From positions 1,488,001 through 1,552,000 of the forward strand of contig MCGE01000001.1 of the NCBI GenBank assembly GCA_002105175.1: a stretch of 64,000 bases of DNA. Direction: 5' to 3'. The position numbers were made by a program, and so were the translations under genes. The notes beneath the pieces are model-generated. The model did not search any database. It was given only the letters and a program-made list of their open reading frames with translations, and was not told the origin of the DNA. Shown here piece by piece: positions 59,060-64,000 of the stretch (positions are counted from its first letter, which is position 1; the number at the start of each line of letters is the position of its first letter). Source of the stretch: Absidia repens (taxonomy: Eukaryota > Mucoromycota > Mucoromycetes > Mucorales > Cunninghamellaceae).

Positions 59060-59830
59060 AATTGTGATTTCAGGGTGTGTGTGAAAATTGGAAACCCGCA
59101 CACGTGAAATATTTTTATTTTCTCTCTCCCGCGTATTTATATTTTTCTGCTCTCTTTCTTTTTGATCACTTTATTTTTTCTTCATCAATCAACTTGTATG
59201 GGATTTTTTTGGATATAAAAATTGTATAGGACTAGTTTAGAAGTGGTTTAATCTCAGGGATTACAAGATGCATGGGGGCTCCCTTTCATTTTGGATGTAG
59301 GATCTGAAGACACCATTAGTTGGCGTTTTGGAGCCTTCATTAGCTTAGTTTAGTGTTAGCTTGTCCATAGGTTGTATCTATAAATGAATAAACTAAGTCC
59401 CTTTTTACTTGCTTCAATGAAATATGTCTCATTAATGTCTCTTAAGTATTGAACAATAGATTCCTTTGTTTTACTTGCAATCAATCCCGTTTGATGAGTG
59501 TTTTGATCGTTTGTTGTGTTTCAATATATAAAAAAAAAAAGTCACCCCCTTTTACAACATCCAAGACCCCATTTTACACCCATTCCTTTAGAATAGTATT
59601 AATCTTTATTCAAAACCTCAGAATAGTCTCCCTCATAGCACCTCCAATAGAGCCCTTCCGGTTAAATTCTTTGTTGGAATGAACCCCCTTCATTAGTTTT
59701 AGGATCTGCCAATTCTGCCTCAATAAAATATATTCTTTTTATAAGGCATCCTCTGACCTATAGTATAGTGATAAAAGACGCCATTGTAAGCTGTTTTGCG
59801 CGCGGCCGATCAAAGACCTGCTTTCTAGCT
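59060..59830 (-). repeat. Palindrome-family repeat, right-arm orientation
   Basis: AACCCGCACACGTG, then GGGATTACAAGATGCATGGG and TTAGCTTAGTTTAGTGTTAG follow the order of 7350-8050, diverged. Confidence 0.75.
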
Positions 59831-60319
59831 CCCCCCATCATGACTAATTTTTCACACCTTCTCTATTCCTTCCTACTCTATCATTCATACCAATCAAATT
59901 CAAATTAACGATATTTTTTCTGATAAGGTCATATGTGGGTTTTTAGATGAATAAAGTGAGCGTTTTGGTGCTGGTTGTGACGCAAGGGGGGGGAGAGTGT
60001 TGTATATTTTGTATTCTTTTGAGGCATTGAATGAAAAATGTTACAGGCAAATATTGCTTTTATGCTAGTTTGATATATGTTGTTATCTATGATTTATCGA
60101 AAGAAAATTGACAATGATGGGACGACAATAGAAACACGGTGGTGATGGGATGTAGTCAAGCGTCTCAAAAAAAAAAAGAGAACTCATGAGGCTCTATTTA
60201 TTTATAATGACAGTCTGCGAGCCAGAAAGCTAGGGAAAATATATTAGTGTGTCGTACTATACAGAGGAGATTATATACATATAATCGATTGAACAGGAAT
60301 AGAGTCACCATTCATAATA

Positions 60320-61440
60320 TATAATCCAGGCCTGACAAACAGTCATTGGAGCTCTGTGGGAAAAGTAGTTCTAGAGGGGAGAGGATACTAGAAAGCAGTA
60401 TTATGGTATGAAACTAGCAAAACAGGCACAGTAACAACTTTGCATAGTATTTAATGTGTCAGGGTATAGTTAATAAAAAGGGCATATTTTATTGAAGCAT
60501 ACGGTAAATACTAAACTAAAGGTTTGGGATTCACTATAACAAGGGGTGTAATGGAGATAGCATGAGGGAGAAAAGAGTGAGATCTGGGGATTGATCAACA
60601 CCAATATAAAGGAACAACTGTAAAAAAGGATCTAATATACTATTCAAGGCATAAAAAAAACAAAAGTGATATACTGTAGTGAAAGACAACAACAAACAAA
60701 GCTAATTTTAAGGGGTGCCGGTACAAAGAGTTTTGTTTTGTACAAGGATTTGGAACATTTTTTATTAAGGTAAGTAAAAAGAGATATATTATATGTATAT
60801 GTAGATGTAAACTATGAACAAACGAATACTAAGCTAAGCTAATGAGGACTACCAAAAGCCAATAAATGGTGGTTCCAAATCCTGAATTCAAAATGAAAGG
60901 GTTTCCCCATGCATGTTATAATCCCTGAGCTGCAAACGCTTTTAAACTAGTCCTGACACTAATCTAAGCCCAACATAATCCCATTGGCGCCATAATTGTG
61001 AAGAATTAAAGAAAGAATGAAAAAGGAAAAGGAAAGAAAGAGAGCGAAAAAAAAAAAAAAAAAAAATTGGGCGTAAATAAATATTCACGTGGGCGGGTTT
61101 GGAAATTGCCTGTGAGCATGGTGAATATATCTTTCCCCTCCTTTTTTTTTTTCACAAAAACCACTGCGAATCAGCACCAATGGCATGGTGGTTCTTTCTT
61201 AGTTTTAAAGCGCCTGTCTACCTTTCGGCAAAAACAGCATAGAGTTCCTCTTCTCTTGACAGCATCACCCACCACCACGTTCAACATATACGGTATAGTG
61301 GCTCTCGTTCTTCTTTTCACAGCAACTCCCCACCATCCAATGTCGGCAATGTGATGATTTTTCACTCATATGAAGCAATATTATCTAGTGCAGTTTACCT
61401 CTTTCACTTTAGAATAGTTTGTCATTCTTCCACATCCAGA
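60320..61440 (+). repeat. Palindrome-family repeat, left-arm orientation
   Basis: AATGAAAGGGTTTCCCCATG, then CACGTGGGCGGGTTTGG and AGAATAGTTTGTCA follow the order of the left arm and inner part of the 4.4-8.3 kb palindrome. Here the two half-units face the opposite way compared with that palindrome: right arm first, then left arm. Confidence 0.75.
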
Positions 61441-61822
61441 TCTTCACCCTGAACAATAAATATGGACAATGTTAGAATTGCTCGCATACATATATATATA
61501 TATATATTGCAATTAGTTGTATTTACTCATCATATCACTGTAGTTGTACATATCAGTCATCTATTTTCTTTTCCTTCCCTTCTTTAAATAAATAAAAGCA
61601 ATAATACACATTGAATCATAGACATATTCTTTTTGTCTATCTTTGCCATTTTTATCTGACTTTATTTGCACTTTTCAGCTTCTCATTCCGTATCCACAGA
61701 TCAGGGCTGGTTAACATGAAATAATGACCTTTGATAGATGCCCTTTTTATATTATGGATGTAAAACCTCATTATTTTCATAACTGATGTTAAGTATACCG
61801 GTCGCCCAGTTGACACCAAGTA

Positions 61823-61853
<31 letters not shown>

Positions 61854-62295
61854 CTACTCTAACCCAGAGAACCCTTTTGACACAAGAAGTGATATAAGCC
61901 AATATCCATGAATCGATTTAGATCGATTTCACAAATTCCATCTCTTCGCACTTTATTACCTATTTACCATTGCCACACCAATTTAAATCCCCCCCTTCCA
62001 GCTGTATAATATGCTCCATTTTATATCATCGGCCCTTAACACCATTTGATGACAGGCTATAAAACACAACACAGTATACTATCACTCAAATTCATACCAA
62101 CACGCTGGCATCATACCCGTGAAACCCACGCATTCACAATTATCAACAAATTCAAAACTAGGAGTCAACAAAAAGTATAAGAGGCACAAATAAAATTTTA
62201 TTGCATAAATAACGCCAAAAAAAGAAGTTTTATAAATAAGGGACAGAGAGAGGCAAAATAATACTATAATAAAGAAGAGAAATACCAACTGCTAT
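61441..62295. other. ALAS 3' flank and spacer
   Basis: Contains a TA run (about 61491-61507), a T-run (about 61830-61852) and, near 62190, a TTTTATT that gives AATAAAA on the minus strand for the ALAS transcript. No ORF or RNA gene is supported. Confidence 0.5.
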
Positions 62296-63566
62296 CTAAA
62301 TAATAGAAGCACCGGAACGAACAACCTTTTCTTCCATAACCTTGTTGCTGATGTTGTTGTTATTGCTATCATCATCATCCAAACCAAGTTGTTTGTTTGT
62401 CCACATGGGAGTAGGTTCGGGGGCGTTTTGGACACCAACGCCGGCACAACCACCTTGAGCAGTCCAATCGGTGACACGCTTGAAATCGTAACGGTTCCAG
62501 ATAGTTTCCAAGGAATCGACGAGATGATCGATCATGTTTGCATTATGACCTGGGGTAGGGGTGATGCGGAGTCGTTCTTCACCTTGGGGGACGGTAGGGT
62601 AGTTGATACTTTGGACATAAATCCCATGGTTCGAGAGCAATTCATCGGAGGCCAACTTGGCGGCTGCGGCATCACCGAGCAAGACAGGGACGATATGGGA
62701 AGGGTTGGGGACCACAGGGATGCCCAAATCACCAAGGCGGGCTTTCACATCACGGGTGTTGAGTTGTTGCATTTCGCGTTCGCTTGAGGAATCCTTGAGG
62801 TACTTGACGGATTCAAGCGCACCAGAGACCACGGCAGGGGGTAAAGAGGTGGTGAAAATAAACCCGGGAGCATAGGATCGCACCATATCGACGAACAACG
62901 CAGACCCAGCAATATAACCACCCACCACACCATAAGCTTTGCCCAACGTACCAGTGATAATATCAATTTCGTCCATCACACTGCCATTCCCCATGGTGGG
63001 CTGCGATGCATTGAGGTCATAGTCCAAATGTTCGGCCACACCAGCACCTCTGGGTCCATACATACCCACGGCATGCACTTCGTCCAAAAACGTGATCGCA
63101 CCGTATTTTTTGGCCAGGTCCACAATCTCACGGATGGGTCCGATCGAGCCACACATGGAGTACACCGATTCAAATGCAATGATCTTGGGTACCGAGGGAT
63201 CCACCGATTGCAAGAGTTGTTCCAAATGGGCCATGTCGTTGTGACGGAAAATTTTCTTTTGCGCACCAGAATGACGCACCCCTTGGATCATCGACGCATG
63301 GTTCAGAGCATCCGAGAAGATCACACACCCAGGTAATTTCCCAGCGACCGTGGCCAATGTCGCATCGTTAGCCACATAGCATGACGAAAACACTAACGCA
63401 CCTTCCTTGTGATGCAAATCAGCCAGTTCGGATTCAAGTCGTAAGTGGAGGTCGGCGTTGCCGGCAATGTTGCGAGTACCACCAGCACCAGCACCATAAC
63501 GATCCAATGTACGTCTAAAGAATACCCCCCAAAAAAAAAGAATGGTGTAAGGATAACTACATTCAA

Positions 63567-63615
<49 letters not shown>

Positions 63616-63914
63616 CGGAGGCACCGCCCAAAACGAACAAACTTACTTCATGGTTTCTGTCAAGACAGGATTCCGACCCATCCCAAGGTAGTCATTGGCA
63701 CACCAGACAGTCACTTCATCTTCAACGCGGGCAGTGTGAGCACGAGGGAATTTCTGAGCAAGGCGGTTGATGTTATTGAAATAACGATAACTTTTGTCCT
63801 GATGTTTCTTTTCCAATTCATGCTGATAAAAACCTTCATAGTCAAAGTGTTTGGTCTTGGAATGGTGAGTCACTGGAGTGGTAGTAGTAGTGGCGGTTGT
63901 AGGAGTAGCACGGA
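62296..63914 (-). CDS. HEM1: 5-aminolevulinate synthase (5' exon(s) outside the window)
   Basis: Two exons are visible: 63914-63645 and 63514-62296, about 496 codons in all. ALAS condenses glycine and succinyl-CoA to 5-aminolevulinate with pyridoxal phosphate, the first step of heme synthesis, in the mitochondrial matrix. Visible landmarks: [30 protein letters not shown], the glycine-rich [43 protein letters not shown] and [13 protein letters not shown], whose Lys binds PLP. The catalytic core is complete. The exon upstream of 63914 begins after an acceptor (AAAAATAG), so the mitochondrial presequence and any heme-regulatory motifs lie beyond 64000. The C-terminal tail is Asn/Asp-rich. A TG/TA microsatellite lies in the intron (63571-63615). 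Confidence 0.96.
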
Positions 63915-64000
63915 CTATTTTTTTTTATCAAAGGCAAGTCAGGTGTTAGTGGGACAGGTTTTTTTTTTTTTGATAGATCAGATGAGTGGAGGTTTTTTTT

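Overview
This is a eukaryotic nuclear window, almost certainly from a fungus. It has short GT-AG introns (about 50-110 nt) with strong donors, compact genes separated by A/T-rich spacers full of poly-A/poly-T, and a complete translation elongation factor 3, a hallmark fungal protein. The protein set (fungal-type 7TM receptor, Nro1/ETT1, bHLH factor with polyQ, M13 peptidase) and the base composition would suit an early-diverging, Mucoromycota-like fungus, but that placement is inference.

Region 0.7-33 kb is a conserved gene block: 7TM receptor (-), a poorly understood 3' gene fragment (-), a large palindromic repeat (4.4-8.3 kb), a membrane-anchored SRPBCC/START-like protein (-), EF-3 (+), an LPLAT-family acyltransferase (+), MCM5 (+), an acidic low-complexity protein with repeated basic boxes (-), a bHLH regulator (-), a neprilysin-like M13 metallopeptidase (-) and an ETT1/Nro1 protein (-). 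Exon boundaries were worked out by hand from splice sites and frame continuity.

Region 33.9-41.5 kb is a repeat graveyard: a 1,000-bp hAT-type non-autonomous element with an exact 8-bp target duplication and internal 73-bp tandem repeats, fragments of the palindrome family, a broken exon pair, a GC-rich hairpin, a 13-nt minisatellite, a run of well-formed splice-site pairs without an ORF (candidate spliced non-coding RNA), and an intronless tRNA-Leu(CAA).

Region 41.67-57.59 kb holds two copies of one Ty3/gypsy-type LTR retrotransposon, both on the minus strand. The younger copy A (41724-49699) sits inside the left LTR of the older copy B, with a 4-bp duplication (GTGG). The family has gag, protease, RT-RNase H, integrase and an additional ORF after integrase whose last codons lie in the 3' LTR. 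Gag-pro is joined by a textbook -1 frameshift signal (A AAA AAC, 6-nt spacer, 9-bp hairpin). The additional ORF is the most divergent part between the copies, yet most changes look synonymous. This element is the best candidate for something undescribed here.

Region 57.6-62.3 kb contains diverged LTR remnants and more copies of the palindrome-family repeat. The window ends with most of a 5-aminolevulinate synthase gene (-), whose first exon(s) lie beyond the right edge.
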